A DNA stretch of 64,000 nucleotides from Histomonas meleagridis (taxonomy: Eukaryota > Parabasalia > Tritrichomonadida > Dientamoebidae). Position 1 is the first letter of the stretch, and each line of letters begins with the position of its first letter. The DNA lies in assembly GCA_020186115.1 (NCBI GenBank), contig WSYJ01000157.1, positions 434,001 through 498,000 of the forward strand, in the 5' to 3' direction. Position numbers and translations under genes: made by a program. The notes below the pieces were generated by a model. The model made no database searches and had not been told where the DNA came from. It saw nothing but the letters and a program-made list of their open reading frames with translations. This document shows positions 30,274 to 40,421 of the stretch, in pieces.

Positions 30274-31872
30274 ATGGATGGGGTGAGACTTGATCAGCTC
30301 AAAATCAAAAAATTTTTGGAACCATGGATTGACGAAACAAGTAGGAAATATCCAGTTCTATTGGAACCTGTTGTCCGCTCCATTATAATTTCTAGTGCTA
30401 AGAAAGGTAGTTCTCTTGAATCACAAATTCAAAATTTTTTCCCACGAGAAAAAGATTTAAGACATTTCTTAAAAAAATACAATCATGCTGTACGTAAATT
30501 TGCACAAAAAGATGTAAATTCTTTCATCACTTCATCAGAAAAAAGGAAAACATCTCCTCCACGAAAATATCGACAACCAAGAGAAAACCCGTTTCGAGAC
30601 CATCATTCACACCAAAACGTTAGACCAGTTGAACAAAATATTAATCTTCCACCACAAACCCCAACTATTCCAACAAACAGCTCTTCACCAGCTCCATCAT
30701 ATTTTCTTGATTCAGCATCTGTATCACTCCGTAAAGCAGATCAAAAAATCAAACCGTTACTTTTTAATTCAGAAGGCAAACGCGTTGATGAAGAAGGCAA
30801 TCTTATAAAAGATGAATTTGTTCATAGGAAGGTTGAAGTTGCTAAAGTACCAATTGATAGGCGTATTCCCACTGTTTCTAGACCACTAAATCGTGATTTT
30901 CGATTCATTGAACCCGGTGAAATTATCCAAGAAACAGAAGAAAAAAGAAATGAATTCCTTGTAGACATGTCTGTTGTCAATGGTCTTTCTATTTTTGACA
31001 CGATCGCACTTGCAAGGAATTTCGAGAAGCCGTTTATTGATTGGTGGGATTTACCGTTTGTGGAGCTTGACGATAACAACCGTCCTATCGTCGATGATAA
31101 CGGTTTATGGGTGCCCAATTATTCGACCGTTAACAACGAATATGAAAATGCTGCTCCTGTCCCATTCCACAAACCGATTGAAAAAGAAGTTCCTACTATA
31201 TTGACTCCTAAGGAACGAAAGCGATTACGTCATATTAACAAACTTAACAAACAGAATGAAGAACGGCTTATGATCAAATTAAATCTTAAACCAAAAGAAC
31301 CTTCACGTATTAAAATGAGCCAAATGATTAAACTAAATGGTGGAAAGTCTGTTCTTACTCCAACAATGGTTGAACTTGAAATCAAGAAAAATAAAGAAGA
31401 TCGAATACAAAAACATATTGAACACAATCAAGCAGCTAAACTCACTCCAGAGCAGCGTCATGATAAGAACGTCAGTAAGAGAAAAGCAGACTCTGAGGAA
31501 AATGTTACAATTACTGTATTTGCAATTAAAAACCTGAATAACCCATTACACTTCGCCAAATTGACGAGCATGGGTAAGAAGTGGTTTATGACAGGAGGCA
31601 TTTTCGTTGTTGATCATCCACAAATGAGTTTTGTAATTGCCGAAGCAGGACCAAAGGGCACTCGCAAGTATTGTGCGCTCATAAACCAGCGAATAAAGTG
31701 GAGTGAAACCGGATCAGAGGCAATAATGACTTTCCAAGGATACACATCGAGGAGACATTTCTATAACTTCAAGAAATATAAATTCGACGTTGCAACCCAG
31801 TGTAGAAAGTTCTGTGGCGAAAATGGGTGTGAGTCTCTTTTCGATTCTGCGAGCCAAGTATTCAATGGCTAA
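30274..31872 (+). CDS. PRPF3: U4/U6 snRNP protein Prp3
   Basis: Core spliceosome component of the U4/U6.U5 tri-snRNP. 532 residues: an N-terminal PWI-like fold (LKIKKFLEPWIDETSRKYP), a basic linker, the central PRP3 domain (TPKERKRLRHINKLNKQNEE, then IKMSQMIKLNGG and LTPEQRHDKN), and the C-terminal DUF1115 domain (VFAIKNLNNPLHFAK, then FVIAEAGPKGTRKYCALI and RIKW). All landmarks are present and in order; the protein is shorter than human PRPF3 (683). Its presence shows the organism keeps a working splicing machinery, relevant to the split ankyrin genes nearby. The last 300 bp are noticeably less AT-rich. Confidence 0.95.
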   Translation: MDGVRLDQLKIKKFLEPWIDETSRKYPVLLEPVVRSIIISSAKKGSSLESQIQNFFPREKDLRHFLKKYNHAVRKFAQKDVNSFITSSEKRKTSPPRKYRQPRENPFRDHHSHQNVRPVEQNINLPPQTPTIPTNSSSPAPSYFLDSASVSLRKADQKIKPLLFNSEGKRVDEEGNLIKDEFVHRKVEVAKVPIDRRIPTVSRPLNRDFRFIEPGEIIQETEEKRNEFLVDMSVVNGLSIFDTIALARNFEKPFIDWWDLPFVELDDNNRPIVDDNGLWVPNYSTVNNEYENAAPVPFHKPIEKEVPTILTPKERKRLRHINKLNKQNEERLMIKLNLKPKEPSRIKMSQMIKLNGGKSVLTPTMVELEIKKNKEDRIQKHIEHNQAAKLTPEQRHDKNVSKRKADSEENVTITVFAIKNLNNPLHFAKLTSMGKKWFMTGGIFVVDHPQMSFVIAEAGPKGTRKYCALINQRIKWSETGSEAIMTFQGYTSRRHFYNFKKYKFDVATQCRKFCGENGCESLFDSASQVFNG

Positions 31873-32147
31873 ATTTAGTAAATATTTATAACGAATTAAA
31901 TCAAAAAAAAAAATTGGATTTTTTCCATTAGAATTCGAAAATCGGTTGTTATTTGCTGGTTATTATGACGTTAACACTTAAAAATCAAATGTGAATTTGA
32001 ATGATAATCTATAAGAAATGTGAAACAAACTGATATGCGATTTCTAATCAGTAAAGAAATTATTAGGGAATATTAGGATACATACAATTGGAGTTAGAAA
32101 GCTATGTTAGTATGTATGAAAGTAAACGGTCTATCTAAGTAACCAAA

Positions 32148-33521
32148 ATGATAGAGAAAGAAAAACAAACAAAAATAGACAAATTCGAACATTTAGACAT
32201 AACTTTTGGTCCAGAAATTAAATTACCAAATGAGTCTTTTGAAGAAGCATTTTCATTTGCAATTAATAAAATTTTTAATCAAACAGATCCTAACATAATT
32301 ATAAAATGTTTAAGCACAATTCTTTGTTCTATATCCATAAACCCAGAATTAAAAAGCTTCGTTACAAATCTTCAATTTTTTGAATTTTGTAGAATACATT
32401 TTTCTTCAGATAATCCCATTCCATCAATCACAAGCTTTATAATTCAAATTTTAACACATCTTTTTACAATCCAATTATTTGTAGAAAATGAGCAAATTTG
32501 GAATGTTTTGATTACTCTAATAATTTCCAAAATCCCAATGAAAGCATCCATTAAATTTTTTAACAATATTCTAGGTATTGATATCAATTTTAGCAGACTT
32601 TTAATAGAACGTTTGAATCTCATCAATTTATTAATCAAATCACTTTCCTTTTTTTCCCAATTCCAATTTTTCCAGAAGTCAACGATTAAGCTCCTCCAAC
32701 GCTACCAACACCTTTACAGATTAAACAAACAACAATGTGAAGAAATGATTCAACTTTTTTATATTTCGCTTCAACCCAAAGAAAGACTTCATCGTGATGC
32801 GCAGAAACCGTTTGCGATGTTTTTCTTAACGTACCCCGATCCAATTCTTATGGATATGTTTCTTCAGTCGGAAGCATTTTTTTTTATTTGGCATAACTTT
32901 AATAAGCCATGTTTTTCGATAGCGAGGAAGTTAATTCTAAGATATCTTGATAAAATTCTTACGTCATCACCTGAGAGAGCACTTTTTTTATTGAAAAGTG
33001 ACGTGCGGGGATTCATTATTACTGGAATGAATTCTATCCCAAATTTACCTGAATACTTTATGCAGTTAATATTAAATATATCTAAGCTATCACAAGAAAT
33101 TTGCTTTGACTTCTTTAACAAAGAATTAAATGAAATAATTGAAAATGTTTTTGCAGAATCAACTTTTAAAGTGAAATCATTGATATGCGAATATTTAATT
33201 CTTCTTGTCTTAAATTGTCCAACAAATCTTTTAGTATTGAACTCAATCGAAAAATATTCAGAGAGCTTTTTGTTAACAGTTGATGTAATTTTTGACGAAA
33301 AATCAAATCTTCAATTAATTAAAAATTGCTTAATGTTGTTTAATTCTGTTGCATCATTGTTCCAAAAAGATGAACAGCAACAAATGCACCCAATTTATTC
33401 TAAACTTTATGAGTATATATGTGGTATTGATTTTAGAGAACATTTAAGTGAATTGATTTCATATGAACAACCTGAAATTCAACAATTGGCTTGCTATCTT
33501 TTGGAAATAGATTCTGATTGA
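32148..33521 (+). CDS. Unknown helical-repeat protein
   Basis: 457 residues, almost entirely predicted helix, with regular hydrophobic spacing (ILTHLFTIQLFVENEQIW, KSLICEYLILLVLNCPTNLL and similar) suggesting an armadillo/HEAT-type solenoid. No signal peptide, membrane helix or catalytic motif. The start MIEKEKQTKIDKF is 3 nt after an in-frame stop. Sits between Prp3 and the HMG gene on the same strand. Many trichomonad proteins of this kind are uncharacterised; I do not recognise this one. Confidence 0.75.
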   Translation: MIEKEKQTKIDKFEHLDITFGPEIKLPNESFEEAFSFAINKIFNQTDPNIIIKCLSTILCSISINPELKSFVTNLQFFEFCRIHFSSDNPIPSITSFIIQILTHLFTIQLFVENEQIWNVLITLIISKIPMKASIKFFNNILGIDINFSRLLIERLNLINLLIKSLSFFSQFQFFQKSTIKLLQRYQHLYRLNKQQCEEMIQLFYISLQPKERLHRDAQKPFAMFFLTYPDPILMDMFLQSEAFFFIWHNFNKPCFSIARKLILRYLDKILTSSPERALFLLKSDVRGFIITGMNSIPNLPEYFMQLILNISKLSQEICFDFFNKELNEIIENVFAESTFKVKSLICEYLILLVLNCPTNLLVLNSIEKYSESFLLTVDVIFDEKSNLQLIKNCLMLFNSVASLFQKDEQQQMHPIYSKLYEYICGIDFREHLSELISYEQPEIQQLACYLLEIDSD

Positions 33522-33611
33522 TAAATAAATGTTTAATATGGTGAAATAATTTAAATTTTTTTCAATGTTCAGAAATTTTTAAAATGGCATAAAAATTGTG
33601 TGAAAATCGAA

Positions 33612-34115
33612 ATGCCAATTATAATGAAAACAGAAAAAATTAAAAAGCCTCCAAATGCATATCTCCTTTTTTGTTCAGAAAATAGAGAAATACTTGGAAA
33701 AGAAAATCCATTTCTTACAAATAAAGATATAACTCAATTACTTGGAACAAAATGGGCGTCCATGACAGAAGAAGAAAAAGCTCCATATAAAGACTCTGCA
33801 AGTATTGCACGTGCTCAATTTAAAACAGAACATCCTGATTATTGTTACGAAAACTGTAGGAAAAAGAAAAAAATTGCTCAACTCAGAGAGGAAAATGCAA
33901 AATCAAACGAAAATAATCAAAACTCTTCATTGCCAGAATCAGACCTTTCAAATCCTTCCCAATTTTTAATATGGGTTGGAACTCAACTTTTGTTGGGTAA
34001 TTTTGATTATGTTCAATCAAATCAAGTTGACCAAACATCAATTTTCAACCCTGAACATACGCTTATACCAGCAAGACAAGATAATGATATCCAAAGCGAA
34101 ACAAGCTTTTCGTAG
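33612..34115 (+). CDS. HMG-box protein
   Basis: DNA-bending chromatin protein. One HMG box (about residues 9-80): KKPPNAYLLFCSENREIL, then ITQLLGTKWASMTEEEKAPY and a basic third helix ending in KKKKIAQL. This is the usual non-sequence-specific type (P-x-A-Y-x-x-F). The C-terminal 80 residues are polar and low complexity. The GTG four codons upstream was not used; ATG 33612 is the first Met. It begins 90 bp after the previous gene's stop, a typical trichomonad spacing. Confidence 0.88.
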   Translation: MPIIMKTEKIKKPPNAYLLFCSENREILGKENPFLTNKDITQLLGTKWASMTEEEKAPYKDSASIARAQFKTEHPDYCYENCRKKKKIAQLREENAKSNENNQNSSLPESDLSNPSQFLIWVGTQLLLGNFDYVQSNQVDQTSIFNPEHTLIPARQDNDIQSETSFS

Positions 34116-34688
34116 AATAATTATTGTCCAACAAACTGCCCTTATTTCATCTAGTTCAGGACCACTTTTGAGAGAAATTCCCATGGGCACCAAATCCACT
34201 TTTTCATATAAAATAAAGTTATCAATAAATTTGTAAATTAAACAAATTTTACTTTTATGTGCTTGATTAAGCAAAGAGTTAGGCGTGCCTTCAAAAAAGT
34301 CCAGTTTGACCTCATCCAACCATTATTTAGTTGGTTCAAGTTCAAAGGCACTGGGTTTGTATCATTTTTGTGACTGTGAAATAGATTTTCAGCGATATTA
34401 TAACATAATTGAAATCAATTTTTGAATGATATGCATAAGAAATCTGTTACTTCATGGTGGTGTTGTCAGGAATTCCATTTTTTTCATTATTTTCACATTA
34501 TCGATTTGTATCTCCGTATTACACAAAAAAATTATAAACTATTCAAAAACAGTGATCACTGTTTCGGTTAATATATATAGAATTATTTTTAAAAACATAA
34601 ACTTCACAAAATTCAATAGGAAATTTTGAATCCATTAAAAAAGTGAATATTACTAAGTTGCGAAAGCTTTTATTGAAAGCTCAGCTTC
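34116..34688. other. Intergenic between convergent genes, nothing recognised
   Basis: AT-rich; small frames on both strands (33976-34236 plus, 34038-34319 minus, 34426-34629 plus) overlap each other or the HMG gene and have no domain character. Confidence 0.55.
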
Positions 34689-35396
34689 TTATGCCCAAGC
34701 TTGGTCAGCCAATGTGTAATCATCGACGTATGGGTTTCTGTTACCTTGTGTTTGGTTGATTCTATCGTTACGGGTGATTTCTTGTTGGTTAGGTGGATAT
34801 TCTCTGTTCCATTTCAAGAATGTTTGGAGGTTACCAACTTGGGAAATGTCATAGCTGTCGTACATTGTGTAGAAGTAGAGAACGCCACGAGCAATTTGAC
34901 CACGGTCAGCTTTTCTTGGCATCCATCTGTTGCCTTGGAGTAAGCAAGAGTATTCATCTGGGTTAGATGGTTTTGAGGTTGAGCATTGAGAACCTTTGCA
35001 GAACTTCTTGCATTGGCTATAGTCATCTTCTTCGAATGGGAAGTTAGATCTAGCACTGTTAACCTTTGAAGCAGATGGGTAAAGATGGTGGATATCAGAA
35101 ACCATGGGTGATTTCTTTCCGAAGAAGCTTTGTGGAACGCTATGTTCGCAGTTAATATCGTTAGCAGATGGTTTTGAGGTTCTTCCGCACTTCCATGGGT
35201 ATGTGGTTCCAGAGTAGATTAAGAACATTTGACCATCAGTGCAATCAATGTCGTTATACATGTAGACACGTGCAGTGCTGTATGAGAATGCAGTGTGATC
35301 TTTGTATTCCCTCTTAAGCTTTTGACGGAGTGATTCTCCCTTAAGTCCGTTTGTAGGGATGTGCTTGTTAATGAGGCACAAAAGGAAAGCAAGCAT
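34689..35396 (-). CDS. Secreted EndoI-type nuclease
   Basis: Extracellular DNA/RNA-degrading enzyme of the endonuclease I family (beta-beta-alpha-metal fold). 235 residues with an N-terminal leader MLAFLLCLINK that can act as a signal peptide. Family signature: DINCEHSVPQSFFGKK, with the catalytic His and metal Asn context, then SDIHHLYPSASKVNSARSN, PFEEDDYSQC and a C-terminal FLKWNREYPP with ERN-like ITRNDRIN. Cys residues are even in number in the mature part, suiting secretion. The family is mainly bacterial, so a bacterial origin by transfer is plausible (inference). Codon use is less AT-rich than its surroundings, typical of highly expressed genes here. Confidence 0.9.
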   Translation of the reverse strand: MLAFLLCLINKHIPTNGLKGESLRQKLKREYKDHTAFSYSTARVYMYNDIDCTDGQMFLIYSGTTYPWKCGRTSKPSANDINCEHSVPQSFFGKKSPMVSDIHHLYPSASKVNSARSNFPFEEDDYSQCKKFCKGSQCSTSKPSNPDEYSCLLQGNRWMPRKADRGQIARGVLYFYTMYDSYDISQVGNLQTFLKWNREYPPNQQEITRNDRINQTQGNRNPYVDDYTLADQAWA

Positions 35397-37018
35397 TTAA
35401 AAATGTGGGCTCCAAAAGTGGATTTTAAAGCATTGAAAATTGAATAGTTGTTAGTGTATTGATTTGAATGCAGCCCCAACCTAAACTGTCAAATTTGAAT
35501 GCATAGTTTTCGCAACAAACCGAAATTGAAATGTTCATGGACAAAAATGTATTTTTTCCGTTAACATCAAAGCACTTTAAAAAAATAATTTAAAGTAAAT
35601 AAATAAATATATTATTTATTATTTAGAGAAGTTAAATAATATTAATACAAAATGTACACGAATTTATTTCTATTTATTAATTTGAATACCTCAGAAAATT
35701 AAGTCATATGACTTTTAACCACGTTTTTGAGCTGTTTATGGGTTTTATCGTAAAAAATGCGTTCCCTTGGTGTGCCAAACAAGTTTCCATGCATCATATG
35801 AATAAGATTCTTCATCACCTTATTGTTCTTTTTATTTATAACGATTAGTCATCATCACATTAAAAGATAAATGTGTTTATAACCAAATATGTGATTGTAA
35901 AATTCACTTTCTGTAGTTTACATATGTTTGCTTGGCAACCGGGGAAGGTGTTTTGCAGCTGTGATGGTTAAAAATGAAATTGCATGACTGAAAATGATGT
36001 TTTGTTTATAATAAAATTAGGGAATAATTTTTTGTTATTAAAAATCTGAGTGAGATTATACTAATAAACCATGGTACTGTTAAAATCCTTAGCAATTAAT
36101 TTCTGAGATGATGAATTTATGTTCTAATTCTCGTTTCTTTAACTATACTCCACTTAATGATATCTTAATAAATGAAATAATGTAATATGCATATCATCTT
36201 TTGAATCTTTATAATACTCAGTTACATCTTCCTCAACCACAGTTCCATCACGAAGACTTTATCAGAATCTGGAGATTGTGTTGATTCTGCATATTACTAT
36301 GAAATTGAATATGTCCCAATCGAAAATGTTTTTAACACTGAAACAAAAATTTAATCCGAAAGTTTATGTGTTTTCAGTGCAAAATGTGTATATGAACTTA
36401 TAATAATAAGGATAGGATTCAAAAATGAAACTGAGTTGTTTTTGTCGGAAGAAAGACTAAACACATTAAACGCTGACTTTATATCAGGAGAAATAATAAA
36501 TAGTGCTATAAAACGATAGCAGCTTATGCCAAAAATCCAAAAATAAATAAATCAACTGTTTCGGTTATTTTTCCAAAAAAATGAATTTTATATTTGAGCG
36601 TTCATGAGTTTGATTTATTTGAAACTTATTTTATTAAGTTATATGTGATTTATTTCATTTTATTTGTTATATTTGTTTCTATCTCCCAGTTTTTCATATA
36701 CGAATTTACTCATTTTGCACAGTGATACTATCCTATTTTTTTGAACTGAGTTTTCAAGAACTTTTCCATATCATTTAATGAAGCACTGAATGATGAAATT
36801 TCATTATTAATTTTATGTTTTTTGTTCACACATTTACATATTATTCAACATAATTTTATATATTTCTTTCAAAATCTATTGAACCCTTCCATGGATATTC
36901 TAAAGTCCTTCTTCAAATGGATGCGATTTCCCAATTGACATGAAAATGATTTGTGAAAAGTAATACAAACAAAACGCATAATTACATATATCATTTTTAC
37001 AAACACAAAATGGATATT
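35397..37018. other. Long intergenic region with coding traces
   Basis: A 38-codon minus-strand frame (35815-35699) reads convincingly as a protein C-terminus (MKNLIHMMHGNLFGTPRER) but is too short to place. Around 36250-36530 the plus strand has broken frames such as SGDCVDSAYYYEIEYVPIEN and NETELFLSEERLNTLNADF that look like an old gene fragment. Nothing else is recognisable. Confidence 0.4.
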
Positions 37019-39946
37019 TCAAAATTGGCAATCGAAGCTCGTCAAAATTGCCTGCACGTTTGCTCTTAAGAACTCGTCATCAGATTTTGCGAATTTCTGC
37101 AAGAACTGCAGCACGCCGACTGACTTAATTATTTTTCTAGTTTCGTCGAACACGCAAAACACAGCGAATGGTTGGATCAACATTTTCAACATCTCTTCGC
37201 CGCTCATCATTTTCTTAATCAATTTTTCCAATGCTCCAATTTTGATCAAGTTTAAAACTCTTTTTTCATTTTTTCGTATATAATTTGCGATTACATAACA
37301 TGTGAACTCGACCATTTTCATATCTTTCGAATCAATTAAGTCGACTAAAACTGAAACAATTCCATTAACATATATAGAGATATCATCCGAATAATATAAT
37401 TCATTCCCTAAAATCATCAAAACAAATTTATTAACATTAATTTCATTAATTAATATCGGAATTATTATGTCAACAAATTCGTTTGGTATTTGAACATATT
37501 TTGTAATGTTAGCTAATAAACTTGAAACTCGAACATTTAATGTTTTATTATTGAACTTTAATATGTTAATAATTATATTATATATATTAAAATTAATTAG
37601 TTCAGTTACATATTCATTTGAAATCCGTGCTAAATGTGAACATATTATTAATGAATATTCGATAATATCATCAATAGAGAAAATTGTTGTTAAAATTTCG
37701 TTTAAATTATTTGTTATTGTTTGGCATTTGTTATCATATGATAAAATTATATAACTAAGTAAAATGATTAATGAATTAATAGTATTAATTTCATTAGTTT
37801 TAGTAATTGTTCTACAAATTACTGAAATTGCTCCTGCGTCACTAATGTTATGTAATATTTCGTTATTAATTTCATTCGATAATATATAATTACTAATCAT
37901 CTCTGAACATATATTAATATTAAACAATGTTAAAAACATTGAAAGATTTGAGTTGATGACTTCGGTCGGTAATTTTAAGATCGATTCTAATAACGATGGA
38001 ATATGTATAGGTAATAAATATGATATTCGTTTGATACATATATCAAACAGTAAGTCATCAATCGTAATACTTTTAAATGGAGATTCGCCAATACATATAT
38101 AACTAATGACATCAAGTGTTTCATGTGGTACTTGTGTTCCAATTGTTAATATAGTTTCAATGTTTTGTTGAACGAATAAGAAAGTGTTGATAAAATTGTT
38201 GAATTTGGTTAAGTTAATCTGTGTTGGAATACGACGTTGGAACTCGGGATTTTGTTTAAGAATAAAAAATGTTTTGGAACAAAATGATATAGCTGAAGAA
38301 AAACTGGAAAATTGTTGTATGCTTTTGGGTATATTTTGTAAGAGCAAAAATAAACTATCTAAAAATGTTGGTAATGGAATAATATATTGAAATGACGTGT
38401 TGTTACGTTCAATGATTCTAGAGAGAACCGTTAAGGCCGAGGCGGTTACTATCGGTAGGTGGCGGTTAATGGCTGATGTGATCAAAGGAACATATTGGGA
38501 CGAATTGGAGCCACAAAGTGTATCAAGAAAAGTTTCAGAACACTCAGTAAGATAACACATAAAAGAATATGATTTTGAGAGTGATTCCGAATTTGAAACA
38601 TAAAAGATGGAAAAAAGAGAGTTGCGGAGACGAATAGAAAATTGACTAGAAAGTATGGGAATTTTTACAGGTGATTCACTAAGATAAATTTTAGAGATTG
38701 AATATGGGATGATTAAAAGTTCGGTATAAAAGTCAATGAGAGACGTAGTAAGTTCTATGTTAGAATTAGTAAGAAGTGATACGCCAGAAGAAAGAGGTGT
38801 TAAGTATTGCTTAGAATTTTTTTGAAGAAGATATGTTGCAATGTGAATTGAATCTTCAACTGCACCTGGTATCGAAATGAAATCAGAGAAATGAATTGCA
38901 AATGATGAAAAAAGAGCGCTTTTGTCTGTTTGAGATTCTTCTTCCAAAATTTTGGATAAATATTTTACAGATTTGACAATGTTTTCATGTGTAAAATTCG
39001 ACGGGTTTGCAAATACTGATTGATAATTTATTCCAATTTCATTTGGATGAAAATTTGATATTTCTGGATCTTGAAGTGCACTTGAAAATTGATCGGATTT
39101 ATATTGAAAAAACGTATCGTCAAACGGTTGGAGCTTAACGTTCGCAATGAATGGGTGTGAAAGAAGTTCTTTGCAGGAAGGACGCTTCGTGGGATCCTTT
39201 TGAAGCATTTTGGATAGAAAATCTTTGAAACTATCTGAGATTGGATCAATCCAAGCAATTGATTCCTTTGAAATCATTTGTATTAATGTATATATTGAAT
39301 TAGTATAAAATGGTGGCTTACCATAATATAGCTCATAAAGAATGATACCAAGTGACCAAATGTCGATTTTCTCGTCATAAGGTTGCTCTTGAACAAGTTC
39401 AGGAGCCATGTATAATGGTGTTCCTTTAATTGACGTAAGAACAATGGTGTTGGCTGAAAGTGCTCTGGCAAACCCAAAGTCACAAAGTTTTACTGATTCA
39501 TTTGCACAAACTAAAATATTTTGTGGTTTGATATCCCTATGAATTATATGATTTTCATGAAGATTTCCAACTGCTGATACAAGCTGGGCAGCAATATGAG
39601 ATAAAACTTCCTCTGGAAGCGTTTGGTTGTCATCAACAATTTGAAATAAATCACCTCGAGCAAGCTCTGAAATAACACAAAAATCTGTTTTTGTTTCTAA
39701 AACATCTAGCATTCTCATCACATGAGGGTGATTAACTTTACGTAGGATATCTATTTCTCTACGGAATGAGATTATATCTTCTGGCGTTTGCCCAAGCTTA
39801 TTAATCATTTTAATAGCAACGAATCTACCCGTATACTTTTCTCGTGCTTTGAATACTCGCCCAAATGAACCTTCTCCAATTTGGTGGAGAAGGTGGTAAT
39901 TTTCCATTGCTGACAGATTGTTTTTTGTGAGAAAATATTTTGGCAT
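37019..39946 (-). CDS. Fused/STK36-like protein kinase
   Basis: 975 residues; the kinase domain occupies about residues 17-270: GEGSFGRVFKAREKYTGR, VAIK, HRDIKPQNIL, LCDFGFARA, GTPLYMAPELV and DIWSLGIILYEL. This set matches Fused/STK36 (ULK-related), which in motile cilia helps build the central pair. The remaining 700 residues are armadillo-like helices, as expected for this family. ATG 39907 (MENYHLLHQIGEG) is the family-typical start; ATG 39946 adds 13 residues. Fits functionally with the axonemal dynein in the window, though unlinked in transcription. Confidence 0.88.
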   Translation of the reverse strand: MPKYFLTKNNLSAMENYHLLHQIGEGSFGRVFKAREKYTGRFVAIKMINKLGQTPEDIISFRREIDILRKVNHPHVMRMLDVLETKTDFCVISELARGDLFQIVDDNQTLPEEVLSHIAAQLVSAVGNLHENHIIHRDIKPQNILVCANESVKLCDFGFARALSANTIVLTSIKGTPLYMAPELVQEQPYDEKIDIWSLGIILYELYYGKPPFYTNSIYTLIQMISKESIAWIDPISDSFKDFLSKMLQKDPTKRPSCKELLSHPFIANVKLQPFDDTFFQYKSDQFSSALQDPEISNFHPNEIGINYQSVFANPSNFTHENIVKSVKYLSKILEEESQTDKSALFSSFAIHFSDFISIPGAVEDSIHIATYLLQKNSKQYLTPLSSGVSLLTNSNIELTTSLIDFYTELLIIPYSISKIYLSESPVKIPILSSQFSIRLRNSLFSIFYVSNSESLSKSYSFMCYLTECSETFLDTLCGSNSSQYVPLITSAINRHLPIVTASALTVLSRIIERNNTSFQYIIPLPTFLDSLFLLLQNIPKSIQQFSSFSSAISFCSKTFFILKQNPEFQRRIPTQINLTKFNNFINTFLFVQQNIETILTIGTQVPHETLDVISYICIGESPFKSITIDDLLFDICIKRISYLLPIHIPSLLESILKLPTEVINSNLSMFLTLFNINICSEMISNYILSNEINNEILHNISDAGAISVICRTITKTNEINTINSLIILLSYIILSYDNKCQTITNNLNEILTTIFSIDDIIEYSLIICSHLARISNEYVTELINFNIYNIIINILKFNNKTLNVRVSSLLANITKYVQIPNEFVDIIIPILINEINVNKFVLMILGNELYYSDDISIYVNGIVSVLVDLIDSKDMKMVEFTCYVIANYIRKNEKRVLNLIKIGALEKLIKKMMSGEEMLKMLIQPFAVFCVFDETRKIIKSVGVLQFLQKFAKSDDEFLRANVQAILTSFDCQF

Positions 39947-40074
39947 ATTATTTTTTTATGTATTTCAAACTAATCTAAATATTTCTCGTTTTTCGATATT
40001 GTTTTCAATTTGCGATTTGCATTAAATTCAAAAATTGTTAAAAATTTTCAATGATGTATTTATTTATTTTTTCT

Positions 40075-40371
40075 TTAGTCAATATATGATATTTCAACCC
40101 TGCTCATTAATGGTTTAATTAAATCGAGATTTACATCAAACCATCTTATTAATAATGGTTTTAATCTTTTTTCGCATCGTTTAAGTTTGATATTTAAATA
40201 TTTTGAAAACATTGTTGCTATAATAAGGATGTCACTTAGTTTTAGTGTATCCCAACCCAATTTTCGAAATTCTTCCCAAGCAGGCGAATTTTTATAATCA
40301 AACAAATTATAACAATCCATCCGAGAGTATCTTTTTTCTTCTTTATTTAGGGGATGATCAACATCAGCCAT
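40075..40371 (-). CDS. Unknown small protein
   Basis: 98 residues, starting MADVDHPLNKEEKRYSRMD, with a charged N-terminus and a helical C-terminal part (AWEEFRKLGWDTLKLSDILI, then basic helix KLKRCEKRLKPLLIRWFD). No membrane segment. Directly upstream of STK36 on the same strand (129 bp gap). Family not recognised; coding character is good for its size. Confidence 0.6.
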   Translation of the reverse strand: MADVDHPLNKEEKRYSRMDCYNLFDYKNSPAWEEFRKLGWDTLKLSDILIIATMFSKYLNIKLKRCEKRLKPLLIRWFDVNLDLIKPLMSRVEISYID

Positions 40372-40421
40372 AAGTTTAAAATAGTTTTTGTGTTTCTAAA
40401 TCTTTAGTTATATGACTGAAT

